Positions 51,406 to 61,758 of a stretch of DNA of 64,000 nucleotides are shown here, piece after piece. Under the pieces are notes generated by a model, which was not told where the DNA came from, did no database searches, and saw only the letters and a list, made by a program, of their open reading frames with translations. The DNA comes from Mangrovactinospora gilvigrisea (GTDB lineage Bacteria; Actinomycetota; Actinomycetes; Streptomycetales; Streptomycetaceae): NCBI RefSeq assembly GCF_001879105.1, contig NZ_MLCF01000009.1, positions 1 to 64,000 on the forward strand, written 5' to 3'. Both the position numbers and the translations under genes were made by a program. Each line of letters opens with the position of its first letter. The first letter of the stretch is position 1.

Positions 51406-51421
51406 GTTACCGAACCGTGAC
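51406..51421 (+). promoter_or_regulatory. Possible GlnR-type half-sites upstream of ectA
   Basis: GTTAC-N6-GTGAC, with the spacing of GlnR a/b half-sites (gTnAC-n6-GaAAc), 168 nt before ectA. GlnR is reported to repress ect genes in S. coelicolor. The second half-site fits poorly. The rest of the 51290-51588 interval shows no gene. Confidence 0.3.
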
Positions 51422-51574
51422 CTAATGCCGAGTTGGCGGCGACAAATCACCCTATGTCCGACCAGAAACTCGTGGTCGCTGTGACCGGCACCACACTGCC
51501 ATGTTTCCGGCGGTTAACACAATTCTCCGCCCTCCGGAACCCCGCCTGGCGGTGCAATCCCCCGATCCTCTCGG

Positions 51575-51580
51575 TAAGTT
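51575..51580 (+). promoter_or_regulatory. Possible -10 hexamer of ectA
   Basis: TAAGTT, 8 nt, then ATG 51589. No clear ribosome site is present, consistent with a leaderless start. Confidence 0.4.
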
Positions 51581-51588
51581 CTTTATGC

Positions 51589-52128
51589 ATGACCTCCGCA
51601 AGACCCGAAATCACCTCCCCCGAAGCCGCATCGGACGCAGATTCTTTTGACGTTCCGGGGGTCGAGGACGGGGCCGCGATCTGGCGGCTGGCACGCGACT
51701 CGAAGACCCTGGACCTCAACTCGTCCTACAGCTACCTGCTGTGGTGCCGGGACTTCGCCCGCACCTCCGTCATCGCCAGATCCGCCGACGGCGAGCCGGC
51801 CGGCTTCATCACCGGCTACGTCCGCCCCGACGAGCCCCGCGCCCTGGTGGTCTGGCAGGTCGCCGTGGACGCCGCGCAACGCGGCCGGGGACTCGCCGGC
51901 CGGATGCTCGACCACCTCGCCGACCGGGTCGCCGGCGACGCCGAACCCGGCTCGCCGGTGCGGGAGATCGAGACCACCATCACCGCCGACAACGCTGCCT
52001 CCATCGCCCTGTTCAGCGCCTTCGCCCGGCGCCGCGGCACCTCCGTGGAACGGCGCGTGCTCTTCGACGACGCGCTCTTCCCCGACGGCCACCCGGCCGA
52101 GGAGCTGCACCGCATCCCGCTCCACTGA
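51589..52128 (+). CDS. ectA: L-2,4-diaminobutyrate N-acetyltransferase
   Basis: Second step of ectoine synthesis: acetyl-CoA-dependent N-gamma-acetylation of diaminobutyrate. 179 aa, GNAT fold: [21 protein letters not shown] (typical EctA opening), [21 protein letters not shown] carrying the acetyl-CoA loop RGRGLAG, and [17 protein letters not shown]. The frame stays open upstream to 51433, but the added residues do not resemble EctA. First gene of ectABCD. Confidence 0.93.
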   Translation: MTSARPEITSPEAASDADSFDVPGVEDGAAIWRLARDSKTLDLNSSYSYLLWCRDFARTSVIARSADGEPAGFITGYVRPDEPRALVVWQVAVDAAQRGRGLAGRMLDHLADRVAGDAEPGSPVREIETTITADNAASIALFSAFARRRGTSVERRVLFDDALFPDGHPAEELHRIPLH

Positions 52129-52215
52129 CGACTCCGCGCCCGCCCCGAGCCCGCGTCCCCACGCACATCCGCACGTCCCGCACGTCCGAGACTCCCCGAA
52201 GGAGCCGCACGCCCG

Positions 52216-53502
52216 ATGAACGTCTTCGAAGCGCTCGAGTCCGAGGTCCGCAGCTACTGCCGCGGCTGGCCTGCCGTCTTCGACCGCGCCCAGGGCAGCT
52301 GGATCCACGACGAGGACGGCCGCGCCTACCTCGACTTCTTCGCCGGCGCCGGAACCCTCAACTACGGCCACAACCACCCGGTGCTGAAGGAGGCGCTGCT
52401 GCACTACCTGCAGCGCGACGGCATCACCCACAGCCTGGACATGTTCAGCGCCGCCAAGCGCAGCTTCCTGGAGCGCTTCCACGAGGTGGTGCTGCACCCC
52501 CGCGGCCTCGACTACAAGGTGCAGTTCCCCGGCCCGGCCGGCACCAACGCCGTGGAGGCCGCGCTCAAACTGGCCCGCAAGGTCACCGGGCGCGAGACGG
52601 TCATCTCCTTCACCAACGCCTTCCACGGCATGACGCTCGGCGCGCTCGCCGTCACCGGCAACTCCATGAAGCGCTCCGGCGCGGGCGTCCCGCTGGACCA
52701 CCATGTCGCCATGCCGTTCGACGGGTTCCTCGACGGCCGCACCCCGGACTTCCTGTGGCTGGAGTCGGTGCTCGACGACAGCGGCAGCGGCATCGACGTG
52801 CCCGCCGCCGTCATCGTAGAGACCGTCCAGGGCGAGGGCGGCGTCAACGTCGCCAGCGCCGAGTGGCTGCGCGGCCTCTCCGAGCTGTGCAAGCGGCGCG
52901 GCATGCTGCTGATCGTCGACGACGTGCAGATGGGCTGCGGCCGCACCGGCGCCTTCTTCTCCTTCGAGGAGGCGGGGATCGTCCCGGACATCGTCACCCT
53001 CTCGAAGTCCATCGGCGGCTACGGCCTGCCGCTGGCCCTCACCCTCTTCCGCCCCGAGCTGGACGTGTGGGAGCCGGGCGAGCACAACGGCACCTTCCGC
53101 GGGCCCAACCCGAGCTTCGTCACCGCCACCGCGGCGCTCGACCACTTCTGGGCCGACGGCACCATGGAGAAGCAGACGCTCGCCAAGGGCCGGCTCGTCC
53201 ACGACCGGCTGACCTCCCTCCAGGAGGAGCTGGACGCCGCCCGCCCGGGGCTCGGCATCGACGTCCGCGGCCGCGGCCTGGTCTGGGGCCTCGCCTTCGA
53301 CGACGAGGAGATCGCCGACGAGATCTGCTCCGCCGCCTTCGACAACGGGCTGCTGCTGGAGACGTCCGGCCCGCGCAGCGAGGTCGTCAAGCTGCTGCCG
53401 CCGCTCACCGTGAGCGCCGAGGAGCTCCACCGCGGCCTGGACATCCTCGCCGACGCCGCCCGCAGCGCGGTGGACCGGCGCCGCGAGCCCGTCGCCGCCT
53501 GA
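52216..53502 (+). CDS. ectB: Diaminobutyrate-2-oxoglutarate transaminase
   Basis: First step of ectoine synthesis, converting aspartate semialdehyde and glutamate to L-2,4-diaminobutyrate. 428 aa, class III aminotransferase. [18 protein letters not shown] near the start, [16 protein letters not shown] (PLP phosphate site), [16 protein letters not shown] with the ring-N Asp, and Schiff-base Lys in [15 protein letters not shown] (near residue 265). ATG 52216 follows GAAGGAG. 87 nt after ectA. Confidence 0.95.
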   Translation: MNVFEALESEVRSYCRGWPAVFDRAQGSWIHDEDGRAYLDFFAGAGTLNYGHNHPVLKEALLHYLQRDGITHSLDMFSAAKRSFLERFHEVVLHPRGLDYKVQFPGPAGTNAVEAALKLARKVTGRETVISFTNAFHGMTLGALAVTGNSMKRSGAGVPLDHHVAMPFDGFLDGRTPDFLWLESVLDDSGSGIDVPAAVIVETVQGEGGVNVASAEWLRGLSELCKRRGMLLIVDDVQMGCGRTGAFFSFEEAGIVPDIVTLSKSIGGYGLPLALTLFRPELDVWEPGEHNGTFRGPNPSFVTATAALDHFWADGTMEKQTLAKGRLVHDRLTSLQEELDAARPGLGIDVRGRGLVWGLAFDDEEIADEICSAAFDNGLLLETSGPRSEVVKLLPPLTVSAEELHRGLDILADAARSAVDRRREPVAA

Positions 53503-53543
53503 CCCGCCACCACGTCCCCCGAAGAACCTGGAGGTTCACCCCC

Positions 53544-53942
53544 GTGCTCGTACGCTCCCTCGACGAGGTCACCGGAACCGACCGCGACGTCACCGCCGAG
53601 ACCGGCACGTGGCGCAGCCGCCGCATCATCCTCGCCAAGGAGGGCGTCGGCTTCTCCGTCCACCACACGATCATGTACGCCGGGACCGAGACGGAGATGT
53701 GGTACGCCAACCACATCGAGGCCGTCTACTGCGTGCAGGGCGAGGGCGAGCTGACCGACGAGGAGACCGGCGAGAAGCACTGGATCACGCCGGGCACCCT
53801 CTACCTGCTGGACAAGCACGACCGACACACCATGCGGCCCAAGACCGACCTGCACTTCGTCTGCGTCTTCAACCCCCCGGTCACCGGCCGGGAGGTGCAC
53901 GACGAGAACGGCGTCTACCCGCTGATGACCGAGGAGGGCTGA
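53544..53942 (+). CDS. ectC: L-ectoine synthase
   Basis: Cyclises N-gamma-acetyl-diaminobutyrate to ectoine. 132 aa, a cupin: [21 protein letters not shown] (first cupin motif) and [17 protein letters not shown] (second), with metal-site Glu/Tyr/His preserved in form. GTG 53544 has GGAGG 9 nt upstream. ectD begins 5 nt after its stop. Confidence 0.95.
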   Translation: MLVRSLDEVTGTDRDVTAETGTWRSRRIILAKEGVGFSVHHTIMYAGTETEMWYANHIEAVYCVQGEGELTDEETGEKHWITPGTLYLLDKHDRHTMRPKTDLHFVCVFNPPVTGREVHDENGVYPLMTEEG

Positions 53943-53946
53943 CCGA

Positions 53947-54843
53947 ATGACCACCGCACCGATACGCACCGACCTCTACCCCACCCGCGGCGCGGCCGAG
54001 GAGACGACCCCTCGGCAGGACCCGGTCGTCTGGTCGGCGCCGGGCACGCCGGGGCCGATCGCGGCCGACGACCTCTCCGCCTTCGACCGGGACGGCTTCC
54101 TCGCCGTCGACCAGCTGGTCGGGCCGGAGGAGGTGGCCGAGCTGCGGGCCGAGATGGACCGGATCACCGGGGACCCGCGGATCAAGGCCGACGAGCGCTC
54201 CATCGTCGAGCCGCGGTCCCAGGAGATCCGCTCGGTCTTCGAGATCCACCGGATCAGCGAGGTCTTCGGCCGGCTCGCCTCGGACCCGCGCCTGGTGGAG
54301 CGCGCCCGGCAGATCCTCGGCTCGGACGTCTACATCCACCAGTCCCGGATCAACCTCAAGCCGGGCTTCGGGGCCAGCGGGTTCTACTGGCACTCCGACT
54401 TCGAGACCTGGCACGCCGAGGACGGGCTGCCGCGGATGCGGGCGGTCTCGGTGTCCGTCGCACTCACCGAGAACTACCCGACCAACGGCAGTCTGATGAT
54501 CATGCCGGGGTCGCACAAGACGTTCCTGGGCTGCGCGGGGGCCACCCCGAAGGACAACTACAAGCGGTCGCTGCAGATGCAGGACGCCGGCACCCCGTCG
54601 AACGAGGCGCTCACCTCGCTCGCCTCGGACTACGGCATCCGGCAGTTCACCGGCAGCGCCGGCTCGGCGACCTGGTTCGACTGCAACTGCATGCACGGCT
54701 CCGGCGACAACATCACGCCGTACGCGCGCAGCAACGTCTTCCTCGTCTTCAACAGCGTGGAGAACGCGGCGGAGGAGCCGTTCGCGGCGCCCGTGCCGCG
54801 GCCCGACTTCATCGGGGCGCGCGACTTCACACCGATCCGCTGA
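53947..54843 (+). CDS. ectD: Ectoine 5-hydroxylase
   Basis: Fe(II)/2-oxoglutarate dioxygenase making 5-hydroxyectoine. 298 aa. Signature FYWHSDFETWHAEDG holds the first His and the Asp ligand, CNCMHGSGDNITP the second His, and the following SNVFLVFNS the region for 2OG-binding. Completes the ectABCD operon. With the osmoprotectant importer at 4-10 kb it gives the cell both import and synthesis routes for compatible solutes. Confidence 0.95.
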   Translation: MTTAPIRTDLYPTRGAAEETTPRQDPVVWSAPGTPGPIAADDLSAFDRDGFLAVDQLVGPEEVAELRAEMDRITGDPRIKADERSIVEPRSQEIRSVFEIHRISEVFGRLASDPRLVERARQILGSDVYIHQSRINLKPGFGASGFYWHSDFETWHAEDGLPRMRAVSVSVALTENYPTNGSLMIMPGSHKTFLGCAGATPKDNYKRSLQMQDAGTPSNEALTSLASDYGIRQFTGSAGSATWFDCNCMHGSGDNITPYARSNVFLVFNSVENAAEEPFAAPVPRPDFIGARDFTPIR

Positions 54844-54940
54844 CGCGGATCCCTTGAACGACCGGCCGGGGAAGGGCATCGGGGTTGCCGCTTCCCCGGC
54901 CGGTCATGCTCTGCCGGGCATGGGAGTGCCGGGCACCGCG

Positions 54941-55423
54941 TCAGCCGCACACCCGCAGCGTCCGCGCCTTCAGCGCGGCCTTGCGCGCCGCCCGCGCCGC
55001 GACGGGAGAGTCGAGCACGCGCCCCGCGACGTCCAGCACGAACCCCGCCTCGGGGTGGCCGGTGCGCCGCACCTCCTCCGCGCCCCCCGGCACGGCCAGC
55101 ACCTCGTAGAGGTCGGAGAAGGCCAGCGCCTCCATCAGCGCCTCCTCCGCCTCCTCGCTGTCGTCGAAGAGCACCGCGAACGGCCCGACCTCCATCTCGA
55201 CCTCGGACCCCCGCTCCTCCTCGACCAGCCTCAGCTGCCCCGCCAGCTCCTCCACCTGACGCCAGAGCAGCTCCCCGCGCTCCTCCGCCGTCCGCGCCAC
55301 CCCCGCCTTCGCGTCCGGCGGGACTTCGACGGCCACTCCACCCCCCACCACCAGCCGGAGCAGCCCGTGCCGAGGCTGCTTCGCTGCAACTCCTGGGAAG
55401 GTCGGGAAGCTGGTGCTGGGCAT
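54941..55423 (-). CDS. Conserved actinobacterial protein of unknown function
   Basis: 160 aa, family not recognised. The sequence is acidic and mixed alpha/beta (LLRLVVGGGVAVEV; LLWRQVEELAGQLRLVEEERG; MEVGPFAVLFDDSEEAEEALMEALAFSDLYEVLAVPGG), with the final ARKAALKARTLRVCG basic. No membrane segment or catalytic motif. ATG 55423 is chosen: AGGA lies 6 nt upstream, while an ATG two codons earlier overlaps that site. A minus-strand TAGATT at 55512-55507 could be its -10. Convergent with ectD. Confidence 0.75.
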   Translation of the reverse strand: MPSTSFPTFPGVAAKQPRHGLLRLVVGGGVAVEVPPDAKAGVARTAEERGELLWRQVEELAGQLRLVEEERGSEVEMEVGPFAVLFDDSEEAEEALMEALAFSDLYEVLAVPGGAEEVRRTGHPEAGFVLDVAGRVLDSPVAARAARKAALKARTLRVCG

Positions 55424-55778
55424 GAACATTCCTCGGGATCGGGGGGTCGGACGTGTCACCCTGCGCGAGCGGACGCGCGGCCGACACGTTTCGGATACGG
55501 GCGCCCAATCTACCGGCGCCACGGCGCCGCGCGTTCCGGAACCCGCAACCGGACCGAGCTGCTCTGACCACCCCCGAGCGGTTCCGTCACACCGTCAACT
55601 CCCGTGCAGCTCAGGGGTGTCGGAGTGACGACTCTCACGCCGCCCTGCGTCGCTCGCAACCCCCCGCAACCACGGTGACACGCCGAACGCCCGGACCCCG
55701 TCCGGAAGGACGGCGATCCGGGCGTCCGGCACCACCTGTCAATTGCCGCTACTCAGCGCAACTGGCTACCGTCGGTGA
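55424..55778. other. Intergenic region between a conserved gene and the suf operon end
   Basis: There is no gene in these 355 bases. It holds the promoter of the minus-strand gene 54941-55423 (TAGATT, 55512-55507), an ACGTGTC/GACACGT inverted pair with arms about 55453-55459 and 55485-55491, and the suf terminator at 55687-55725. Confidence 0.5.
55687..55725 (-). terminator. suf operon terminator
   Basis: ACGCCCGGA-CC-CCGTCC (55687-55703), loop GGAA, GGACGG-CGA-TCCGGGCGT (55708-55725): a 15-bp interrupted stem 54 nt after the last suf gene. Confidence 0.75.
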
Positions 55779-56159
55779 TCAGACGTTGAAGCCCAGCGCC
55801 CGCAGCTGCTCCCGACCGTCGTCGGTGATCTTGTCGGGGCCCCACGGCGGCATCCAGACCCAGTTGATCCGCAGCTCCTCGACGATGCCCTCCGTCGCGC
55901 TGCGCGCCTGGTCCTCGATCACATCGGTGAGCGGGCAGGCCGCGCTGGTGAGCGTCATGTCGACGGTGGCGACGTTCTGCTCGTCGATGTGCAGGCCGTA
56001 GATGAGGCCCAGATTGACGACATCGATCCCCAGCTCGGGGTCGACGACGTCCATCATCGCCTCCTTGACCTCCTCGACGCCGGCCGTGCCCGCCGACGTC
56101 CAGCCGTACGACTCGGTGTCCTCCGCGGTAACCGCGGAGGCGGCGGTCTCGTCACTCAT
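55779..56159 (-). CDS. sufT: Metal-sulfur cluster assembly factor (SufT/DUF59)
   Basis: 126 aa, MIP18/DUF59 domain. After an N-terminal acidic stretch, VEEVKEAMMDVVDPELGIDVVNLGLIYGL is the family signature, followed by TLTSAACPLTDVIEDQA with the conserved Cys and the WVWMPPWGPDKIT end. SufT-type proteins help deliver Fe-S clusters to client proteins. Its ATG overlaps the sufU stop (ATGA). Last gene of the operon. Confidence 0.93.
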   Translation of the reverse strand: MSDETAASAVTAEDTESYGWTSAGTAGVEEVKEAMMDVVDPELGIDVVNLGLIYGLHIDEQNVATVDMTLTSAACPLTDVIEDQARSATEGIVEELRINWVWMPPWGPDKITDDGREQLRALGFNV

Positions 56160-56635
56160 GCCGACTTCCTCTCCTGCTCCTTCTGCACCGCCTGGGAGGC
56201 CGCGTCCTTCAGGGCCATCCAGCTCAGCAGAGCACACTTGACGCGGGCCGGGTACTTGGCCACGCCCGCGAAGGCGATCCCGTCGTCCAGGATCTCCTCC
56301 AGCTCCTCGTCGCTGCGGTCCAGCTCGTGGCCGCGGCTCTGCATCAGCTCCAGGAAGACGTCCCCGGTCGCGAGCGCCTCCGCCACGGTGTGCCCGACCA
56401 CCAGGTCGTTGAGGACCGAGGCGCTCGCCTGGCTGATCGAGCAGCCCTGCGAGGCGTAGGAGACGTCCTCGATGGTCTGCCCGTCGGCGCCGCCGAGACG
56501 CACCCGAAGGGTGATCTCGTCGCCGCACGTCGGGTTGACGTGGTGCACCTCGGCGTCACCGTCCCGCAGGCCCTTGCCGTGCGGGTTGCGGTAGTGGTCG
56601 AGGATCACGTCCTGGTACATGGAATCGAGCTTCAC
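56156..56635 (-). CDS. sufU: SufU, zinc-dependent sulfurtransferase partner of SufS
   Basis: 159 aa, IscU-like fold. The three Cys ligands are in NPTCGDEI, QGCSISQAS and RVKCALLSW, and the characteristic SufU insertion lies between the second and third. In Gram-positive bacteria SufU accepts persulfide from SufS. It begins 22 nt after the sufS stop and overlaps sufT. Confidence 0.95.
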   Translation of the reverse strand: MKLDSMYQDVILDHYRNPHGKGLRDGDAEVHHVNPTCGDEITLRVRLGGADGQTIEDVSYASQGCSISQASASVLNDLVVGHTVAEALATGDVFLELMQSRGHELDRSDEELEEILDDGIAFAGVAKYPARVKCALLSWMALKDAASQAVQKEQERKSA

Positions 56636-56657
56636 CGTTGACCTCTGCTCCCCATCG

Positions 56658-57916
56658 TCACGCGAAGAACCGCCGCACGGTCTGGAGCCCGTCCACGAGG
56701 GCGTCGACCTCCGCCGGCGTCGAGTACAGATAGAACGACGCCCGCGTCGTCGCGGGAATTCCGTACCGCAGGCAGACCGGCCGCGCGCAGTGGTGCCCGA
56801 CGCGCACCGCGACGCCCTGCTCGTCCAGCACCTGGCCGACGTCGTGCGGGTGGATGTCGCCGAGGGTGAAGGAGAGCACCGCGCCGCGCTCCTCGGCCGT
56901 GGTGGGGCCGATCAGCCGCAGGTCCTCGACCTCCTTGAGCCGCTCCAGCGCGTAGGCGGTGAGGGCGTGCTCGTGCTCGGCGATCCGCTCCATGCCGATC
57001 GACTGCAGGTAGTCCACCGCGGCGCCGAGCCCGATCGCCTCGGCGATCGGCGGGGTGCCGGCCTCGTACTTGTAGGGCACCGGGGCGAAGGTGGACTGCT
57101 CCATGGTGACCGTCTCGATCATCTCGCCGCCGCCGAGGAACGGCGGCAGGTCCTGGAGCAGCTCCTGGCGGCCCCACAGGATGCCGATCCCGGTGGGGCC
57201 GAGCATCTTGTGGCCGGTGAAGCCGACGAAGTCGGCGCCGAGCGCCTGCACGTCCAGCGGGGCGTGCGGGGCCAGTTGGGCGGCGTCGAGCAGGGTGAGC
57301 GCGCCGACGTCGTGCGCCCGCCGGATGATCTGCTCCAGCGGGGGCCGGGTGCCGAGCACGTTGGAGGCCACCGAGAAGGCGACGATCTTGGCCTTGTCGG
57401 TGATGACCGACTCGATGTCGGAGAGGTCGAGGTGCCCCTCGTCGTCGAGGCGGAACCACTTCAGCGTGGCGCCGGTGCGCTGCGCCAGCAGCTGCCACGG
57501 CACGATGTTGGAGTGGTGCTCCATCTCGGTGATGACGATCTCGTCGTCCGGGCCCACCCGGTACGGCTCGTCGGCCGTGCCGAGCAGGTTGGCCACCAGG
57601 TTGATCGACTCCGAGACGTTCTTGGTGAAGATCACCTCTTCCCGCGGGGCGTTGATGAACGCCGCGATCTTGTCGCGGGCGCCCTCGTAGAGGGCGGTGG
57701 CCTCCTCCGCGAGGGTGTGCACCCCGCGGTGGACGTTGGCGTGGTGCCGCTCGTAGTACTGCGACATCGCGTCGATGACCTGCCGGGGCCGCTGCGAGGA
57801 CGCCGCGGAGTCCAGGAAGGCCAGCTTCCGCCCGTTGACCTCGCGGTCCAGGATCGGGAAGTCCTTGCGGATGGCGTCGGTGTCCAGCAGCCCGGGCAGC
57901 ACGCCGGTGGAAGAGG

Positions 57917-57920
<4 letters not shown>
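56658..57920 (-). CDS. sufS: Cysteine desulfurase SufS
   Basis: 420 aa, PLP enzyme that mobilises sulfur from cysteine. YLDSAASSQRP-type start (LAFLDSAASSQRPRQVIDAM), THNATE-like FTKNVSESINLVA, the PLP Lys in VGFTGHKMLGPTGIGILWG, and the active-site Cys in RVGHHCARPVCLRYG. GTG 57920 overlaps the sufC stop (GTGA). Confidence 0.96.
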
Positions 57921-58687
<767 letters not shown>

Positions 58688-58693
58688 GGGTGT

Positions 58694-59050
58694 TCAGGAC
58701 TCCAGCTGGTTGGCGGGGACGAGCGAGACGCGGACGGCCGCGTCGGGGCCCTCGCCCTCGATCTTGACGGGGTAGACGGGAACCGGACGGGTGGCCGGCA
58801 GCGAGGTGGGCTTCCCGGAGCGCAGGTCGAACGCGGAGCCGTGCAGCCAGCACTCGATGGTGCAGTCCTCGACCTCGCCCTCGGAGAGGGAGACGTTGGC
58901 GTGCGAGCAGATGTCGTTGATCGCGAACACCTCGCCGCCGGTGCGCACCACCGAGACGGCGGTGCCGTCGAGGACGACCCGCTTGGGGGCGTCCTCCTCC
59001 AGCTCGCCCAGCAGGCAGGCGGTCACGAAGGACTCGGCGGGGGCGCTCAT
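58694..59050 (-). CDS. Rieske-type ferredoxin in the suf operon
   Basis: 118 aa, [2Fe-2S] Rieske fold: ligands in the pair CSH (DICSHANVSL) and CWLH (IECWLHGSAFDL). Sits between sufD and sufC by ATGA overlap, a conserved actinobacterial position. Likely an electron donor or acceptor for cluster assembly or for a dioxygenase; its role in Suf is not established. Confidence 0.93.
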   Translation of the reverse strand: MSAPAESFVTACLLGELEEDAPKRVVLDGTAVSVVRTGGEVFAINDICSHANVSLSEGEVEDCTIECWLHGSAFDLRSGKPTSLPATRPVPVYPVKIEGEGPDAAVRVSLVPANQLES

Positions 59051-60240
59051 GCGACCGACCTCGACAGCTCGGAGTCGACCTTCTCCATCAGCCGGTCCTG
59101 CACCTCGGGGAGGCCGATGCGCTGCACCAGGTCGGCGAAGAAGCCGCGCACCACCAGGCGCCGCGCCTCGTCCGCGGGGATGCCGCGGGCCTGGAGGTAG
59201 AACAGCTGCTCGTCGTCGAACCGGCCGGTGGCCGAGGCGTGGCCGGCGCCGACGATCTCGCCGGTCTCGATCTCCAGGTTGGGCACCGAGTGCACCTGGG
59301 CGCCCTCGGTGAGCACCAGGTTGCGGTTGAGCTCGTAGGTGTCGGTGCCCTCGGCCTTCGCCTGGATCAGCACGTCGCCGATCCACACCGCGGTGGCCTC
59401 CTTGCCCTGCAGCGCGCCCTTGTAGGCGGCGTTGGAGCGGCAGTGCGGCTGGTCGTGGTCGATGAACAGCCGGTGCTCCAGGTGCTGGTTGCTGTCGGCG
59501 AAGTAGAGCCCGAAAAGCTCGGCCTCGCCGCCCGGCCCGGCGTAGTGGACGCGCGGGTTGAGCCGCACCACGTCGCCGCCGAAGGTGACCACCACGGACT
59601 TGAAGGAGGCGTCCCGCCCGACCAGCGCGGTGTGCTGGGCGGCGTGCACGGCGGTGTCGTCCCAGTCCTGGACGGAGACGACGGTGAGCTTGGCGCCGTC
59701 GCCGAGGACGTACTCGACGTTGCCCGCGAGCACCGCGTCGCCGGTGTGCTCGATGACGACCATGGCCTCGGCGAACGCGCCCAGCTCGACGACCTGGTGG
59801 GCGTAGGCGGTGCCGCCCTCGCCGTGCACGGTGATGCGCACCGGCTCGTCGAGCACCGTCTCCTTGGGCACGGTGACGATCCCGGCCTTCTCGAAGGCGC
59901 TGTAGGCCTGCGCGGCGACCCGGTCGGCGGGCTTGCCGGCCCGGCCGAGCCGCGCGTCGCCGCGGCCGACGGTCTCCACCACGACGCCCGCGGGGGCGAC
60001 GACGTCCACCCGGATCTCGCCGCCGGCCTCGGCGGTGCCGTCGTGCAGCCCGCGGAGGCGGCCCAGCGGGGTGAACCGCCATTCCTCCTCGCGGCCCAGC
60101 GGCACGGCGAAGTCGGCGACGTCGAAGGAGGTGACGCCCTGCACGCGGGCGTCCGCGGGCTGCGAGGGCAGCGTCGGATCGACGTCCAGGACGCCCTCGG
60201 TCTTGGCGGATCCGCCGCCGCGGTTGGTCACGTCAGCCAT
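59047..60240 (-). CDS. sufD: Fe-S assembly scaffold subunit SufD
   Basis: 397 aa, right-handed beta-helix core with helical ends. VEYVLGDGAKLTVVSVQDWDD, HVNPRVHY-like RLNPRVHYAGPGGEAELFG, and the C-terminal VGAGHASATGRFDDEQLFYLQARGIP that includes the conserved His and FYLxxRG. SufD pairs with SufB and SufC. ATG 60240; about 96 nt separate it from sufB, including a perfect 10-bp hairpin. Confidence 0.95.
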   Translation of the reverse strand: MADVTNRGGGSAKTEGVLDVDPTLPSQPADARVQGVTSFDVADFAVPLGREEEWRFTPLGRLRGLHDGTAEAGGEIRVDVVAPAGVVVETVGRGDARLGRAGKPADRVAAQAYSAFEKAGIVTVPKETVLDEPVRITVHGEGGTAYAHQVVELGAFAEAMVVIEHTGDAVLAGNVEYVLGDGAKLTVVSVQDWDDTAVHAAQHTALVGRDASFKSVVVTFGGDVVRLNPRVHYAGPGGEAELFGLYFADSNQHLEHRLFIDHDQPHCRSNAAYKGALQGKEATAVWIGDVLIQAKAEGTDTYELNRNLVLTEGAQVHSVPNLEIETGEIVGAGHASATGRFDDEQLFYLQARGIPADEARRLVVRGFFADLVQRIGLPEVQDRLMEKVDSELSRSVA

Positions 60241-60286
60241 GGCTGTCGTCGAACTCGCTTCCTACGTAGGCTCACACGGGTTCCCC

Positions 60287-60310
60287 CGGCCGGGCGCCGC
60301 CGCCCGGCCG
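60287..60310 (-). terminator. Hairpin between sufB and sufD
   Basis: CGGCCGGGCG-CCGC-CGCCCGGCCG, a perfect 10-bp stem (60287-60296/60301-60310) inside the operon. No T-run; a partial terminator, stability or processing element rather than an operon end. Confidence 0.45.
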
Positions 60311-60336
60311 CGGGTGGGTACTGCGACGGATCGGCG

Positions 60337-61758
60337 TCAGCCGACCGCGCCCTCCATCTGCAGCTCGATCAGCCGGTTGAGCTCCAGGGCGTACTCCATC
60401 GGCAGCTCGCGGGCGATCGGCTCGACGAAGCCGCGCACGATCATCGCCATCGCCTCCTGCTCGGTGAGGCCGCGGCTCATCAGGTAGAAGAGCTGGTCCT
60501 CGCTGACCTTGGAGACCGTCGCCTCGTGGCCCATGGACACGTCGTCCACCCGCACGTCCTGGTACGGGTAGGTGTCGGAGCGGGAGATCTGGTCGACCAG
60601 CAGCGCGTCGCAGAGCACGTTGGACTTGGAGCCCTCGGCGCCCTCGGCGACCTCGATCAGGCCGCGGTAGGAGGTGCGGCCGCCGCCGCGCGCCACCGAC
60701 TTGGAGACGATCGACGAGGAGGTGTTCGGCGCCAGGTGCACCATCTTGGCGCCCGCGTCCTGGTGCTGGCCCTCGCCGGCGAAGGCGATGGAGAGCGTCT
60801 CGCCCTTGGCGTGCTCGCCCATCAGGTAGACGGCCGGGTACTTCATCGTCACCTTGGAGCCGATGTTGCCGTCGATCCACTCCATGGTGGCGCCCTCGTA
60901 GGCGACAGCGCGCTTGGTGACCAGGTTGTAGACGTTGTTCGACCAGTTCTGGATGGTCGTGTACCGGCAGCGGGCGTTCTTCTTGACGATGATCTCGACG
61001 ACCGCGGAGTGCAGCGAGTCCGACTTGTAGATCGGCGCGGTGCAGCCCTCGACGTAGTGGACGTAGGCGCCCTCGTCGACGATGATCAGCGTCCGTTCGA
61101 ACTGGCCCATGTTCTCGGTGTTGATCCGGAAGTAGGCCTGCAGCGGAATCTCGACGTGCACCCCCTTCGGCACGTAGATGAAGCTGCCGCCGGACCAGAC
61201 CGCGGTGTTCAGCGAGGCGAACTTGTTGTCGCCGGCCGGGATGACCGTGCCGAAGTACTCCTGGAACAGCTCCGGGTGCTCCTTGAGCGCCGTGTCGGTG
61301 TCCAGGAAGATGACGCCCTGCTCCTCGAGGTCCTCGCGGATCTTGTGGTAGACGACCTCGGACTCGTACTGCGCGGCGACACCCGCGACCAGCCGCTGCT
61401 TCTCCGCCTCGGGGATGCCCAGCTTGTCGTAGGTGTTCTTGATGTCCTCGGGCAGCTCCTCCCAGGAGGCGGCCTGCTGCTCGGTGGAGCGGACGAAGTA
61501 CTTGATGGTGTTGAAGTCGATGCCGGACAGGTCGGAGCCCCAGGTCGGCATGGGCTTCTTGCCGAAGAGCTTGAGGCCCTTGAGCCGCATCCTCAGCATC
61601 CACTCGGGCTCGGACTTCTTCGCCGAGATGTCGCGGACGACGTCCTCGTTGAGGCCGCGGCGCGCCGCCGCGCCGGCCGCGTCCGAGTCGGCCCAGCCGT
61701 ACTCGTAGTTGCCCAGACCCTCGAGTTCGGGGTGGGCAGTCTCCGTGGGCAGAGTCAT
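60337..61758 (-). CDS. sufB: Fe-S assembly scaffold subunit SufB
   Basis: 473 aa. [11 protein letters not shown] start, [32 protein letters not shown], the conserved [10 protein letters not shown] with the cluster-binding Cys, [23 protein letters not shown] and [22 protein letters not shown]. No intein, unlike mycobacterial SufB. The ATG overlaps the sufR stop (ATGA), coupling scaffold to regulator. Confidence 0.97.
   Translation of the reverse strand: MTLPTETAHPELEGLGNYEYGWADSDAAGAAARRGLNEDVVRDISAKKSEPEWMLRMRLKGLKLFGKKPMPTWGSDLSGIDFNTIKYFVRSTEQQAASWEELPEDIKNTYDKLGIPEAEKQRLVAGVAAQYESEVVYHKIREDLEEQGVIFLDTDTALKEHPELFQEYFGTVIPAGDNKFASLNTAVWSGGSFIYVPKGVHVEIPLQAYFRINTENMGQFERTLIIVDEGAYVHYVEGCTAPIYKSDSLHSAVVEIIVKKNARCRYTTIQNWSNNVYNLVTKRAVAYEGATMEWIDGNIGSKVTMKYPAVYLMGEHAKGETLSIAFAGEGQHQDAGAKMVHLAPNTSSSIVSKSVARGGGRTSYRGLIEVAEGAEGSKSNVLCDALLVDQISRSDTYPYQDVRVDDVSMGHEATVSKVSEDQLFYLMSRGLTEQEAMAMIVRGFVEPIARELPMEYALELNRLIELQMEGAVG

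Noticed and set aside
51290-51588. A riboswitch or a longer EctA start at 51433 or 51454
   Set aside because: No known riboswitch core was recognised, and the extra residues in frame do not resemble EctA, whose usual start matches ATG 51589.
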